DNA of 64,000 nt, from positions 1-64,000 of the forward strand of contig CATZGB010000015.1 of assembly GCA_958418815.1 (NCBI GenBank), read 5' to 3'. The translations under genes were made by a program, and so were the position numbers. Source of the stretch: an uncultured Bacteroidales bacterium (lineage in GTDB: Bacteria; Bacteroidota; Bacteroidia; Bacteroidales; Muribaculaceae). The notes beneath the pieces were generated by a model. The model saw only the letters and a list, made by a program, of their open reading frames with translations. It had not been told where the DNA came from and did not search any database. Positions within the stretch are counted from its first letter, which is position 1; each line of letters starts with the position of its first letter. This document shows, piece by piece, positions 8,601 through 18,663 of this stretch.

Positions 8601-11138
8601 ATGGGGCGCAGTCGCGCTTCCCCGCTTGGAAAACAGACAAAACTTATTTCCCCATTGATATATCCCGATTCTTTTGAACACAAGACCGGATTCAACGCCG
8701 TCAGAACCCGGATTTCTGAACTGTGCGCATCCTCGGCAGGCCGTAAGGAGGTCGAGGATATGGCGTTCATGACAGACTTCACGGCCATCTCCCGGGCACT
8801 TGGTGCCGTGGACGAGATGGTCAGCGCCGTGTCGGCCGAGGGGGGCTTCTCGCTTGGGGCTGTGCCTGATCTTGCTGCACCTATGGCCCGGGCGCGTGCC
8901 GAGGGGGCTTTCCTCTCCGCCGAAGAGTTCCTGCTTGTCTCCAGGTCATTGGCCACCGCCGCTGAGGTGGCGCGTTTTTTTGCTGCCGGGCCAGCCTATG
9001 AGGAGGATGACGCGACCGAGGCAAATGTCGCCTATCCGTTGCTGCGCGAACAGGCCTCCTCTCTTGACCCGCTGCCGTTGTTGGCCAGGGAGATAGACAA
9101 GGTCATAGACCCCTATGGCAACGTGCGCGACAACGCTTCGCCCGAACTCGCGCGGATACGCTCGGAGCTGTCGCGCATCTCAGGCACTGCAAACGCGATA
9201 CTGCGTCGTGTGATGGCCCGCGCGGTGGAGGAGGGGCTGCTTGAGTCAGACGCCGCGCCGTCGGTGCGCGACGGCCGTCTTGTGATTCCGGTGCCGCCGA
9301 TGAACAAGCGGCGCATACAGGGTATAGTCCATGACCAGTCGGCTTCGGGAAAGACTTATTTCATCGAACCTGCCGAGGTGGTTGAGGTCAACAACCGCCA
9401 GCGCCAGCTGCAGCTTGAGGAGCAACGCGAGATTGCCAGGATACTGATTCAACTGACAGCCTCGTTGCGGCCGTTCATGGCGGAAATCCTGGAGAACACC
9501 CGCAGGCTCGGCTGGTTTGACTTCGTGCTGGCCAAGGCGCGTTATGCGGGGGAGACCGGCGGCATGATGCCCCGCCTCTCTGCCGGGCAGGAACTTGAAT
9601 GGTACCACGCCGTCCACCCGGTGTTGCTGCTCTCGTTGCGGTCGAAAGGGAAGGAGGTGGTGCCGCTTGACATCCGCCTTACCCCTGCCGAGCGCATCCT
9701 GGTGATTTCCGGCCCGAATGCCGGTGGAAAGTCGGTGTGTCTCAAGACTGTGGGCATTATCCAGTATATGACCCAGGCTGGTGTGCTGCCCCCGCTTTAC
9801 GAGAACTCCAGGATGGGGATATTCGATGACATTTTCATCGACATAGGCGATGACCAGTCGATTCTCGACGACCTGTCGACCTACTCCTCGCATCTACGCA
9901 ACATGAAGCTGTTCCTGAAAAACGGACGTGTGGGCTCGTTGATGCTGATAGATGAGTTTGGTGCCGGCACAGAGCCGCAGATTGGCGGGGCGATGGCACA
10001 GGCGATTCTCGGTTCGCTCAACCGCCTCGGGGTGTGGGGAGTGGTCACCACCCATTTCCAGAATCTCAAGCTTTTCGCCCGCGACACTGAGGGGCTCGTC
10101 AATGGTTCGATGCTTTATGACAGGCAGCAGCTGCGCCCGCTCTTCAGGCTCGCCATAGGTTCGCCTGGAAGCTCGTTCGCCCTTGAAATCGCCCGCACCG
10201 CCGGGTTACCCAAGGAGGTGATTGACAATGCCCGCGAGATTGCAGGGTCAGACTATGTCAATCTCGACAAATACTTGCTCGACATCGCCCGCGACAGGCG
10301 CTATTGGGAAAACAAGAGGCTCGACATCAAGCGCAAGGAGAAACAGCTCGACCAGACCCTCGCCCATTACGAGGAGGATGCCGAGACTCTGAGGGCGCGG
10401 CGCAAGGAGATTATCGCCGAGGCCCGCGAGGAGGCCCGGCGGATTCTCGACTCCTCCAACGCCTCGGTGGAGCGCGCCATCCGCGAGATTCGTGAGGCCC
10501 AGGCCGACAAGGAGCGCACTCGCCTGGCGCGTGAGAAGCTCGCCCAGGAGAAGCAGGAACTGACAGACAGGCTCTCCGACGGCAGGGACGACTCGGAAAA
10601 CAAGTTGCTGAAAAAGGCCCCGCGTCCCAAAAAAGCGGGTACCCATCCCAAGGAGCCACGCAAGGCCGAAGAGCCGCTCAAGCCGGGCGATTTCGTGAAG
10701 CTCGACGGGGGCGGGACGGTAGGTACTGTCATCGAAATAGCCGGGAACAATGCCGTGTGCTCATTCGGCATGCTGAAGACCACCGTCAAGGTGCAGCGCC
10801 TGAGCCGTACCATGGGCAAACCCTCGTCAGGAGCCAAGTCCTCATCGTTCCTCAGCCGCTCTACGACCGACTCCCTCAGGGAGCGGCAGCTGTCGTTCAG
10901 GCCGGAAATCGATGTCAGGGGGATGAGGGCTGATGAAGCCCTCCAGGCGGTGACTTATTTCATTGACGACGCGATACAGTTTCAGCAGTCGCCTGTCAGG
11001 ATTCTGCACGGCACCGGCACAGGCGCTTTGCGCCAGGCCCTGCGCCGTTATCTCGACACAGTCCCCGGGGTTGTCTCATATTCCGACGAGGATGTGCGTT
11101 TCGGCGGGGCCGGGATTACGGTGGTCAACCTGCGTTGA
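8601..11138 (+). CDS. mutS2: Endonuclease MutS2
   Basis: An 845-residue MutS2 homologue that restrains recombination or rescues collided ribosomes, depending on the species studied. It has the N-terminal helical core and clamp, then an ABC-type ATPase with Walker A ISGPNAGGKS and Walker B LMLIDEFGAGTEP. A long charged coiled coil follows, then a linker and a C-terminal Smr nuclease domain (IDVRGMRADEALQ and LHGTGTGALR). The start at 8601 is chosen because the promoter lies at 8541-8571; the conserved YPDSFEHKTGF motif follows soon after. All key motifs are intact. Confidence 0.95.
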   Translation: MGRSRASPLGKQTKLISPLIYPDSFEHKTGFNAVRTRISELCASSAGRKEVEDMAFMTDFTAISRALGAVDEMVSAVSAEGGFSLGAVPDLAAPMARARAEGAFLSAEEFLLVSRSLATAAEVARFFAAGPAYEEDDATEANVAYPLLREQASSLDPLPLLAREIDKVIDPYGNVRDNASPELARIRSELSRISGTANAILRRVMARAVEEGLLESDAAPSVRDGRLVIPVPPMNKRRIQGIVHDQSASGKTYFIEPAEVVEVNNRQRQLQLEEQREIARILIQLTASLRPFMAEILENTRRLGWFDFVLAKARYAGETGGMMPRLSAGQELEWYHAVHPVLLLSLRSKGKEVVPLDIRLTPAERILVISGPNAGGKSVCLKTVGIIQYMTQAGVLPPLYENSRMGIFDDIFIDIGDDQSILDDLSTYSSHLRNMKLFLKNGRVGSLMLIDEFGAGTEPQIGGAMAQAILGSLNRLGVWGVVTTHFQNLKLFARDTEGLVNGSMLYDRQQLRPLFRLAIGSPGSSFALEIARTAGLPKEVIDNAREIAGSDYVNLDKYLLDIARDRRYWENKRLDIKRKEKQLDQTLAHYEEDAETLRARRKEIIAEAREEARRILDSSNASVERAIREIREAQADKERTRLAREKLAQEKQELTDRLSDGRDDSENKLLKKAPRPKKAGTHPKEPRKAEEPLKPGDFVKLDGGGTVGTVIEIAGNNAVCSFGMLKTTVKVQRLSRTMGKPSSGAKSSSFLSRSTTDSLRERQLSFRPEIDVRGMRADEALQAVTYFIDDAIQFQQSPVRILHGTGTGALRQALRRYLDTVPGVVSYSDEDVRFGGAGITVVNLR

Positions 11139-11161
11139 TTTTCTAAGAGATATTAAGAGAT

Positions 11162-11668
11162 ATGCTGGAGATTGTGACTACCCGTTTTGGGAAAATGGCC
11201 ATAGGTGTATGTCAAGGACAGGTACGCCTGTGTGACTGGGTCGGGTCGCGGCGCTTTCCCGGCCACTTGGCCGCATCGCGAAAGGCATTCCCCGGAATTG
11301 ACACGGTTTGTGAGGCCGATGTGGAGCTTGTCTCGTCGGTAGCGGGATGGATTGACCGCTACCTTGACGGGGAGCATGAGGGCATGCCGTTTGACATCGC
11401 TCCGGTCGGCACTCCGTTCCAGAAGAGCGTGTGGGCCGTTATCGCCGGAATCCCGTATGGAGGCACACTCTCATACTCCGCCCTTGCCTCGGCCATAGGG
11501 AATCCTCACGCGGTAAGGGCCGTGGCCTCGGCCTGCGCCTCTAATCCTGTCTCGCTCCTTGTGCCGTGCCACCGGGTGGTGGGCTCGGATGGCTCCCTCT
11601 CGGGATACGCCGGCGGCGTGGATGCCAAAGCCTCCCTCCTGGCTATGGAGCGCCTGTCCTCGGATTAA
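11162..11668 (+). CDS. ogt: Methylated-DNA--[protein]-cysteine S-methyltransferase
   Basis: A 168-residue suicide repair protein that moves the methyl group from O6-methylguanine to its own cysteine. The active-site motif is present as LVPCHRVVGSDG, preceded by the helix-turn-helix (GTPFQKSVWAVIAGIPYGGT) that flips the base. The length fits Ogt rather than the longer Ada fusion. It begins 23 bases after mutS2 and is probably co-transcribed with it as a DNA-maintenance pair. Confidence 0.93.
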   Translation: MLEIVTTRFGKMAIGVCQGQVRLCDWVGSRRFPGHLAASRKAFPGIDTVCEADVELVSSVAGWIDRYLDGEHEGMPFDIAPVGTPFQKSVWAVIAGIPYGGTLSYSALASAIGNPHAVRAVASACASNPVSLLVPCHRVVGSDGSLSGYAGGVDAKASLLAMERLSSD

Positions 11669-11757
11669 CCGGAGATAGGGGAGTGGAGCCGTCTGGGCCG
11701 CCGTGATGCCGGTAGGGACATTTGGAAAGAGGGTCGTGGAAGTTTTTCGGGGTAATG

Positions 11758-11789
11758 TTGGGAAAACCGGGATAAATTTCGTAAATTTG
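11758..11789 (+). promoter_or_regulatory. Promoter of dnaN
   Basis: TTG at 11758 and TAAATTTG at 11782-11789 form a good Bacteroidota promoter about 50 bases upstream of the dnaN ATG. Confidence 0.7.
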
Positions 11790-11839
11790 CGTGTTAAACC
11801 ATAGCTAACGATATTTTCCTAAAATATACAAGACCGACA

Positions 11840-12994
11840 ATGAAGTTCACTGTATCCAGCCGGGCCTTGTACTCGACTCTCTCGGGAGTCAGCAAGACCA
11901 TCAATTCCAAAAACACCCTGACGGTTCTCGACAATTTCCTCCTGGAAGTTGACGCCGAGAAGGAGTTGCTGACCGTGACGGCCTCCGACTCCGAGAACAC
12001 TCTGGTCGCCCGTCTGGCTATAGGCCAGGCCGATGAGAGCGGCAGGTTTCTGGCCAATGCCAAGCGTCTCTGTGACATCGGGAAGGAGCTTCCGGCTGTC
12101 GATGTCGAGATTTCAGTCGACCTCGACTCCCTGGCGATGCAGATTGACTTCCCGGGCGGCAAATTCGACCTGGTGGCCCTCGACGCCAACCAGTACCCGG
12201 TGAGCAGCGACCCTCTCTCGGAGATTTCCGCCGCTGACGGCGATGTCCCCGCTGAATTGCTTCTCCCATCGTCGATGCTGATGTCAGGAATCGAGAACAC
12301 CATTTTCGCGGTGGCGACCGACCAGATACGTCCCCAGCTGATGGGTATCCTCTGGGATGTGAAGCCCGACGGCATCATATTCGTGGCCACCGACACCCGC
12401 AAGCTTGTCAAATATGAAAACAAGTCGGCGGCCCCCGGCATAGAGCGCCGTCTTATCCTGCCCCTCAAGCCGGCAGTGCTGCTCAAGCAGCTTCTTGCCA
12501 AAGAGGAGGATGTGAAGGTGGTGCTGACCGACAAGTCCGCCACGTTCACCACCGAGAAACTTACCCTGTCGTGCCGCCTCATAAAGGGCAATTTCCCCCC
12601 GTATGAGCGCGTCATCCCGGCTGACAACCCCTATGTGGCCACATTCGACCGCGAGTCGATTCTCACCGCAGTGCGCCGTGTCAGCGTGTGCGCCGATCCC
12701 GCCCATGGGCTGATGAAGCTCCGGTTCACCCACGGCCTGCTTGAAATAAAGGTGGACGACACGAGCCACTCCACTTTCGCCGTCGAGAAGGTGCCATGCG
12801 ACTACACCGGGCGTGACATCGTCATAGGATTCTCCGCCGGATATCTCATCGAGATATTCAACACCCTCCCGACCGAGAACATTCTGATGAAGCTCGCCGA
12901 CCCCTCGCGTCCCGGAGTCTTCGTGCCCGAAGAGAACGCCGAGAACACCGACCTGGTCATCATCCTCATGCCGATGACCGTCCAGGATTTCTGA
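11840..12994 (+). CDS. dnaN: DNA polymerase III subunit beta (sliding clamp)
   Basis: A 384-residue beta clamp that dimerises around DNA and tethers replicative polymerase. It starts MKFTVSSRALYSTLSGVSK and shows the three repeated clamp folds, for example IENTIFAVATDQIRPQLMGI at the start of the second. It ends with VIILMPMTVQDF, close to the usual LIMPMRL-type C-terminal tail. It heads a run of DNA and coenzyme genes (exonuclease, coaBC, recN) without being beside dnaA. Confidence 0.96.
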   Translation: MKFTVSSRALYSTLSGVSKTINSKNTLTVLDNFLLEVDAEKELLTVTASDSENTLVARLAIGQADESGRFLANAKRLCDIGKELPAVDVEISVDLDSLAMQIDFPGGKFDLVALDANQYPVSSDPLSEISAADGDVPAELLLPSSMLMSGIENTIFAVATDQIRPQLMGILWDVKPDGIIFVATDTRKLVKYENKSAAPGIERRLILPLKPAVLLKQLLAKEEDVKVVLTDKSATFTTEKLTLSCRLIKGNFPPYERVIPADNPYVATFDRESILTAVRRVSVCADPAHGLMKLRFTHGLLEIKVDDTSHSTFAVEKVPCDYTGRDIVIGFSAGYLIEIFNTLPTENILMKLADPSRPGVFVPEENAENTDLVIILMPMTVQDF

Positions 12995-13073
12995 CAATCC
13001 GATTGATCACAACTCAAACTCATACCGCGCGCCTGACTCCGCAAAACGTCTCGGGCGCGTGTGGTCTAAGATA

Positions 13074-13841
13074 ATGAAACTGAAACTCGAAAGACCGGTG
13101 ATGTTCTTCGACCTGGAGACAACCGGTACCGACATCCTGCGCGACAGGATTGTCGAGATCTCAATGATAAAAGTGATGCCCGACGGGTCAGACGTGCAGC
13201 GTACCGTCAGGGTCAACCCGGGGTGTCCTATCCCGGCCGAGGCGACCGCCATCCACCATATAACCGACGAGGATGTCGCCGACAAGCCTTCTTTCAGGGA
13301 AATAGCGCAGATGCTCGCCGACAGTTTCGCGGGCTGTGACCTGGCTGGTTTCAACTCCAACCGTTTCGACATACCGCTGCTGGCAGAGGAGTTTGCCCGC
13401 GTCGGCATTGACTTCGACTTCGCGTCGGCCCGGTTCATCGATGTGCAGACCATCTTCCACAAGAAGGAGCAGCGCACCCTCTCGGCTGCCTACCGTTTTT
13501 ATTGCAGCAAGGAGCTTGAAGACGCCCACTCGGCCAACGCCGACACACGCGCCACATATGAGGTGCTGATGGCCCAGCTCGACCGTTACTCCGACCTCCC
13601 CAACGATGTCGCGTTGCTGTCTGACTATTCGGCCCAGAACAAGAATGTCGACCTGATGGGCCGTCTGATATATGACGACCAGCGCCGGGAGGTGATAAAT
13701 TTCGGCAAATACAAGGGACAGCTCGCGGCCGATGTGCTGCGTCGCGATCCCGGCTATTTCAGCTGGATACAGCAGGGCGATTTCCCCTCCAACACCAAAC
13801 GCGCTTTCATGGCCATAAAACTCCGCGCCCAGAAACACTGA
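13074..13841 (+). CDS. DnaQ-like 3'-5' exonuclease
   Basis: A 255-residue DEDDh exonuclease resembling the proofreading epsilon subunit of polymerase III. Motif I is FFDLETTG, motif II is in FNSNRFDIPLLAEEF, and motif III is HSANADTRATYEVL with the catalytic His and Asp. A C-terminal extension (INFGKYKGQ.. to FSWIQQGDFP) matches the DUF3820-type segment often attached to these enzymes. The ATG at 13074 is preferred over 13059 because the conserved fold begins directly after it. It could serve in replication or repair. Confidence 0.88.
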   Translation: MKLKLERPVMFFDLETTGTDILRDRIVEISMIKVMPDGSDVQRTVRVNPGCPIPAEATAIHHITDEDVADKPSFREIAQMLADSFAGCDLAGFNSNRFDIPLLAEEFARVGIDFDFASARFIDVQTIFHKKEQRTLSAAYRFYCSKELEDAHSANADTRATYEVLMAQLDRYSDLPNDVALLSDYSAQNKNVDLMGRLIYDDQRREVINFGKYKGQLAADVLRRDPGYFSWIQQGDFPSNTKRAFMAIKLRAQKH

Positions 13842-13853
13842 TTCACGCCAGAA

Positions 13854-15074
13854 ATGAAAAAGCATCTTGAAGGAAAACATATCGTTCTCGGCATAACAGG
13901 GGGCATCGCCGCCTACAAGTCGGCCATCCTCCTGCGTCTGCTGGTCAAGGCCGGAGCCGAAGTGCAGGTGGTGATGACTCCGTCGGCAAAGGAGTTCATC
14001 ACTCCTGTGACGCTGTCGGCCCTGAGCGGAAAACCGGTGGTGAGCGAGTTCTTCACCGCCAACAGCGGCGAATGGCACAGCCATATCGACCTCGGACTGT
14101 GGGCTGACGCCATGGTGATTGCTCCTGCCACCGCCTGCACCATCGGAAAGATGGCCAACGGTGTGGCCGACAACATGCTTGTCACCACCTACCTCTCGTC
14201 AAAGGCAAAGGTGTTCGTGGCCCCCGCGATGGATCTCGATATGATGGCCCATCCCTCCACCACAGAGAACCTGCGCCGTCTGCGAGACTACGGCAATATC
14301 ATAATCGAACCCGCCGAGGGGGAGCTTGCCTCCCACCTTGTGGGAAAGGGACGTATGGAGGAGCCTGAGAAAATCGTCGAGGTGCTGGCCTCATATTTCA
14401 GGGACAAGGAACTGACATCCCCCCTGGCCGGGAAAAAGGTGCTGGTGACCGCCGGGCCCACACGCGAGAAGATAGACCCCGTGAGGTACATATCAAATTA
14501 CTCCACAGGCAAGATGGCCTATGCGGTCGCCGATGAGCTTGCCTCGCGTGGAGCCGAAGTAACAGTGGTCTCCGGGCCTGTGACAGTCAAGGCCGCCGAG
14601 CCTTCCGTCAAGGTGGTCGAGGTGGAGTCGGGCCGCGAGATGGCCGATGCTTGTCTCGGGCTGTTCCCCGCGTCTGACATCGCAGTGATGTGTGCGGCGG
14701 TCGCTGATTACACCGTTGAGAACCCCTCCGCGACAAAGCTGAAACGCGAGGGCAACCTCCCCCCCGAAATCAAGCTGGTGAAGAATCCCGACATAGCCTG
14801 TCTGCTCGGGGGGATGAAGAAACCGGGCCAGATGCTGGTCGGTTTCGCCCTTGAGACCGACAATGAGGCATGCAATGCCCTCGACAAGATGCGGCGCAAA
14901 AATCTTGATATGATTGTGCTGAACTCGCTCCGCGACAATGGTGCCGGGTTTGCCACCGACACCAACAAGGTGACGGTCTTTACCCGTGGCGAAGAATCGC
15001 CGGCTGAGTTTCCCCTCAAGTCAAAGCGTGAAGTGGCCGCCGACCTGGCCGACATGATGGAGGCCCGCGTCTGA
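13854..15074 (+). CDS. coaBC: Bifunctional phosphopantothenoylcysteine decarboxylase/synthase
   Basis: A 406-residue CoaBC enzyme for two steps of coenzyme A synthesis: joining cysteine to 4'-phosphopantothenate, then decarboxylating the product. The N-terminal flavoprotein half begins with IVLGITGGIAAYKS and has the catalytic His in EWHSHIDLG and the substrate motif APAMDLDMM. The C-terminal synthase half contains GPTREKIDPVRYISNYSTGK. It starts 12 bases after the exonuclease gene. Confidence 0.95.
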   Translation: MKKHLEGKHIVLGITGGIAAYKSAILLRLLVKAGAEVQVVMTPSAKEFITPVTLSALSGKPVVSEFFTANSGEWHSHIDLGLWADAMVIAPATACTIGKMANGVADNMLVTTYLSSKAKVFVAPAMDLDMMAHPSTTENLRRLRDYGNIIIEPAEGELASHLVGKGRMEEPEKIVEVLASYFRDKELTSPLAGKKVLVTAGPTREKIDPVRYISNYSTGKMAYAVADELASRGAEVTVVSGPVTVKAAEPSVKVVEVESGREMADACLGLFPASDIAVMCAAVADYTVENPSATKLKREGNLPPEIKLVKNPDIACLLGGMKKPGQMLVGFALETDNEACNALDKMRRKNLDMIVLNSLRDNGAGFATDTNKVTVFTRGEESPAEFPLKSKREVAADLADMMEARV

Positions 15075-15155
15075 CTCCCGCTTAGTGTCATCTATATCCT
15101 CTCCGCAGGGGCGTTTCTCCCCTCCGGGCCATACTCTTTCCAGAACAATCCTCAG

Positions 15156-16124
15156 ATGAGACATCATTTTTCAAAACATAATCCGTCTGACCGACACGCC
15201 TCGCGTGGCATCCTGCCGTTGGCCGTGTGGCTGATTGTGGTATTGTCGGCGGTCTGCCCGATGGCCCGCGCCCAGGAGCTGAACTGCCAGGTGGAGTTCA
15301 ACACCGACCAGGTGCAGACCACCAACAAGAGTGTCTTCGAGACATTGAAAGAGGCGGTCACGGAGTATATGAATGAAAATCATTTCACCAACCTGCAGTT
15401 TGCCACCAACGAGCGCATCGACTGCCGGATGTATTTCACCATAAAGGAGTACACCGACAACAAGATGGCGGGCGACCTGCAGGTGCAGGTCTCGCGGCCG
15501 GTCTACAACACCAGTTACACCACGACGCTGCTGAATTTCAAGGACAACAAAATCGAATTCGAGTATCAGGAGGGGGAGCCGCTGACATTCAGCCTCAACA
15601 CTATGGAGAGCCAGCTGACAGCCATACTGAATTTCTACGCCTACCTGTTCATTGCCTTGGACAGCGACTCTTTCGCTCCCAACGGCGGCCAGCCGATGTT
15701 TGACCAGCTGGCGCAGATTGTGCAGATGGCCCAGTCGTCAGGCGAAAGCGGCTGGAAAGCGTTTGAGGACAAGCGCAACAGGTCGGCGGTGCTGTCGGCG
15801 TTCACCGACCCGTCGACATCGGTGCTGCGCCGTATGCTCTACGATTACCACCGTCTCGGGCTTGACGAGATGGCCCTTTCACCCGACAAGGGGAGAGCCA
15901 AAATCACCGATTCGCTCGATGGGCTGACAACGGTGATGGATGTCGACGGTATGTCAGTGGGCCTTTCGATGTTCAAGGATGCCAAGCTTGACGAGCTTGT
16001 CAACATCTACACCAAAGCCTCCCAGACCGAGCGCGACAAGGTGGTAGAGATACTCACCCCGATTTATCCCACCGAGATGAAGCGGATAAACATGATCAAG
16101 GCCGGGACAAACAAGGAACAGTAA
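15156..16124 (+). CDS. DUF4835 family protein (PorD-like)
   Basis: A 322-residue secreted protein with a Sec signal ending in ARAQ. After it comes the DUF4835 start QELNCQVEFNTDQVQTTNKS and the conserved YTTTLLNFKD and FAYLFIALDSDSF-like stretches (here FYAYLFIALDSDSFAPNGG). DUF4835 includes PorD, linked to type IX secretion in Porphyromonas. It sits between coaBC and recN, a gene order I have seen in Bacteroidota generally. A precise role cannot be read from sequence. Confidence 0.85.
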   Translation: MRHHFSKHNPSDRHASRGILPLAVWLIVVLSAVCPMARAQELNCQVEFNTDQVQTTNKSVFETLKEAVTEYMNENHFTNLQFATNERIDCRMYFTIKEYTDNKMAGDLQVQVSRPVYNTSYTTTLLNFKDNKIEFEYQEGEPLTFSLNTMESQLTAILNFYAYLFIALDSDSFAPNGGQPMFDQLAQIVQMAQSSGESGWKAFEDKRNRSAVLSAFTDPSTSVLRRMLYDYHRLGLDEMALSPDKGRAKITDSLDGLTTVMDVDGMSVGLSMFKDAKLDELVNIYTKASQTERDKVVEILTPIYPTEMKRINMIKAGTNKEQ

Positions 16125-16139
16125 ACAAGTGACGCCACG

Positions 16140-17798
16140 ATGATAGAGAATCTCCACATATCAAACTACGCTCTGATCGACCGTGTCGACATTGCGTTTC
16201 ATCCGGGTTTCAACATCATAACCGGAGAGACCGGGGCCGGGAAGTCGATAATGCTCGGGGCGCTTTCGCTGCTGCTCGGCGGACGTGCCGACACCAAGGC
16301 TGTCCGCGACCCGAAGGTCAAGTCGGTCATCGAGGCCACTTTCTCGGTGAAAGGGTATGGCTCCCTTGAGGCTGTCTGCACAGACAACGACATCGACTGG
16401 GATGCCGACCATATAATATTGAGGCGCGAGATAGCCCCCGGGGGCCGTTCGCGTGCCTTTGTCAATGACACACCGGTGACGGTGGCTGTCCTCCAGGAGA
16501 TTGCCCTGCAGCTTGTCGACATCCACTCCCAGCACCAGAATCTGCTGTTGGTCTCTCCCCCTTACCAGCTGAGGGTCATCGACTCTCTCGCCGGCAACGG
16601 CGAGCGGCTGAAGAAGTTCGCCGAGGTGTATGGACGTTACCGCCAGGCCGTGAAACATTACCAGCTGACACGCCGCAATATCGAGCAGGCCCGTGACGAG
16701 GAGGAATACCTGCGTTACCAGTACCAGCAACTGGCCGATGCCCGCCTGGAGGCTGGCGAGCAGGACACCCTTGAACGCGAACGTGAGGTGCTGATAAACA
16801 TGGCCGACATCAAGGACTCGCTCCGGCGGCTGCTGGATGCCCTCGGCGATGGCGATGAGAATGTGGATTCCTTGCTCAAGACAGCATCGGATGAGGCTGA
16901 CTCGCTGACCGACCTGCTTGAGGGCACTGAGGGTATCACCGAAAGGCTGCAGGTGCTGAGGGTGGAATGCCAGGACATCTACCAGACATTCTCTGATGCA
17001 GACCGGCAGCTGTCGGCCGACCCCAGGGAGATAGAGGCCGTAGAGGAGCGTCTCAATGAGATTTACGACCTCGAACGCCGCCACAAGGTCGACTCCGTTG
17101 AGGCCCTGATTGAGATTCGCGACGGTATGGAGGAGAAGCTTCGCGGGATAGACCTCGGAGACCAGTCGCTCCACTCTCTCGCCTTGGCCGCCAAAAGGGC
17201 CAAGAAGGAGGCGCTCGATCTCGCTCGCGAGATTTCAGCCGTCAGGAAAGAGACCGCTGTGGAGTTCGCGAGGATTCTGCGTGAAAGGGCGTTGCCGCTT
17301 GGCATGAAGAACCTCCAGGTGGAGGTGGCGGTGAAGGAGACCGAACTGACAGCCACCGGAATAGATTTCATCGAGTTCCTGTTTGCCTTCAACAAAAACC
17401 AGCAGCCGATGCCGGTTGGCAACACAGCCTCGGGGGGCGAGATTTCCCGTCTGATGCTCTCGATAAAGTCGATTGTGGCTGACAAGATGCAGCTGCCGTC
17501 AATCATCTTCGATGAGGTCGACACAGGGGTGTCGGGCGATGTCGCCAACCGTATGGGTGAGATGATGCATGAGATTTCCCGCAACATACAGGTTATGGCC
17601 ATCACCCATCTGCCGCAGGTGGCCGCCCAGGGCAACGCCCATTACAAGGTCTTCAAGGAGGACACTGACACATCCACTGTCACCCGTGTCAGGGAGCTGA
17701 CCGATGACGAACGCGTCGATGAATTGGCCGTGATGCTTTCTGGCTCGGCTGTCAACGATGCCGCCCGTGCCAATGCCCGCTCGTTGCTCGGCCTGTGA
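16140..17798 (+). CDS. recN: DNA repair protein RecN
   Basis: A 552-residue SMC-like ATPase acting in double-strand break repair. The N terminus has MIENLHISNYALIDRV and Walker A ITGETGAGKS. A coiled-coil pair follows from about residue 165 to 350. The C terminus carries the signature ASGGEISRLMLSIK and Walker B IIFDEVDTGVSGDVA, then the D/H-loop region VMAITHLPQVAAQG. All motifs are intact. It starts 15 bases after the DUF4835 gene. Confidence 0.95.
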   Translation: MIENLHISNYALIDRVDIAFHPGFNIITGETGAGKSIMLGALSLLLGGRADTKAVRDPKVKSVIEATFSVKGYGSLEAVCTDNDIDWDADHIILRREIAPGGRSRAFVNDTPVTVAVLQEIALQLVDIHSQHQNLLLVSPPYQLRVIDSLAGNGERLKKFAEVYGRYRQAVKHYQLTRRNIEQARDEEEYLRYQYQQLADARLEAGEQDTLEREREVLINMADIKDSLRRLLDALGDGDENVDSLLKTASDEADSLTDLLEGTEGITERLQVLRVECQDIYQTFSDADRQLSADPREIEAVEERLNEIYDLERRHKVDSVEALIEIRDGMEEKLRGIDLGDQSLHSLALAAKRAKKEALDLAREISAVRKETAVEFARILRERALPLGMKNLQVEVAVKETELTATGIDFIEFLFAFNKNQQPMPVGNTASGGEISRLMLSIKSIVADKMQLPSIIFDEVDTGVSGDVANRMGEMMHEISRNIQVMAITHLPQVAAQGNAHYKVFKEDTDTSTVTRVRELTDDERVDELAVMLSGSAVNDAARANARSLLGL

Positions 17799-17840
17799 CA
17801 GCGGTTGCCAAACCATCATAATGAGAAAAAACAAACAGCG

Positions 17841-18584
17841 ATGCTTGAAAAAAACGAATATATTTTCGGCCTGAGGGCCGTCATTGAGGCCATTGAGGCC
17901 GGTAAGGACATCGACAAGGTGCTTGTCAGGAAAGACCTGTCGGGAGAGCTGGCCAAGGAGTTCTTCGAGGTGGCGAGACGCTACGGGATAGTGTTGCAGA
18001 GGGTTCCGGCCGAACGCATCGACCGCGTGACGCGCAAGAACCACCAGGGGGTGCTGGCCATCCTTTCGGCTGTTACCTATCATTCACTTGACAACATTGT
18101 CCCGCAGCTTTACGAGGAGGGGAAAATGCCGTTTGTCGTGCTGCTCGACGGGGTGACCGATGTGCGCAACTTCGGGGCCATAGCCCGCACATGCGAGTGT
18201 GCGGGTGTCGACGCCATCGTGATTCCCGAAAGGGGAGGGGTCGGTGTCAACGGCGACGCCATGAAGACATCGGCCGGCGCGCTCAACTATCTCCCTGTCT
18301 GCCGCGAGAAATCGATATTGTCGGCTGTGCGCTTCCTCAAAGACAACGGCTATCAGATTGTGGCCGCCACCGAGAAGGGTGCGCGCGACTACACGTCCGG
18401 TGATTACACTGGGCCTGTCGGGCTCGTGATGGGGGCTGAGGATATCGGCATATCTCCTGAAATCCTGCGTATATCCGACACCCTCGCCGCCATCCCGCAG
18501 AGGGGCAACATCGGGTCGCTGAATGTCTCTGTGGCCGCCGGTGTTATGATTTACGAGGTTGTCCGCCAGCGTATGGCCCATTGA
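17841..18584 (+). CDS. rlmB: 23S rRNA (guanosine-2'-O)-methyltransferase RlmB
   Basis: A 247-residue SPOUT/TrmH-family enzyme expected to methylate the 2'-OH of a 23S rRNA guanosine (G2251 in E. coli). It begins MLEKNEYIFGLRAVIEAIEAG (substrate-binding domain). The trefoil-knot motifs follow: DGVTDVRNFGAIARTCE, LVMGAEDIGIS and IPQRGNIGSLNVSVAAGVM. The ATG at 17841 is preferred to one 36 bases upstream because it begins the conserved fold. A tRNA-targeting relative is possible but less likely. Confidence 0.9.
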   Translation: MLEKNEYIFGLRAVIEAIEAGKDIDKVLVRKDLSGELAKEFFEVARRYGIVLQRVPAERIDRVTRKNHQGVLAILSAVTYHSLDNIVPQLYEEGKMPFVVLLDGVTDVRNFGAIARTCECAGVDAIVIPERGGVGVNGDAMKTSAGALNYLPVCREKSILSAVRFLKDNGYQIVAATEKGARDYTSGDYTGPVGLVMGAEDIGISPEILRISDTLAAIPQRGNIGSLNVSVAAGVMIYEVVRQRMAH

Positions 18585-18663
18585 CGGGTGCCTGCCCCCT
18601 GCTGTCATTATCGTTTCGCTATTTATTGATGTATTATCACTGATACAGGTCAGTTATTTTGCT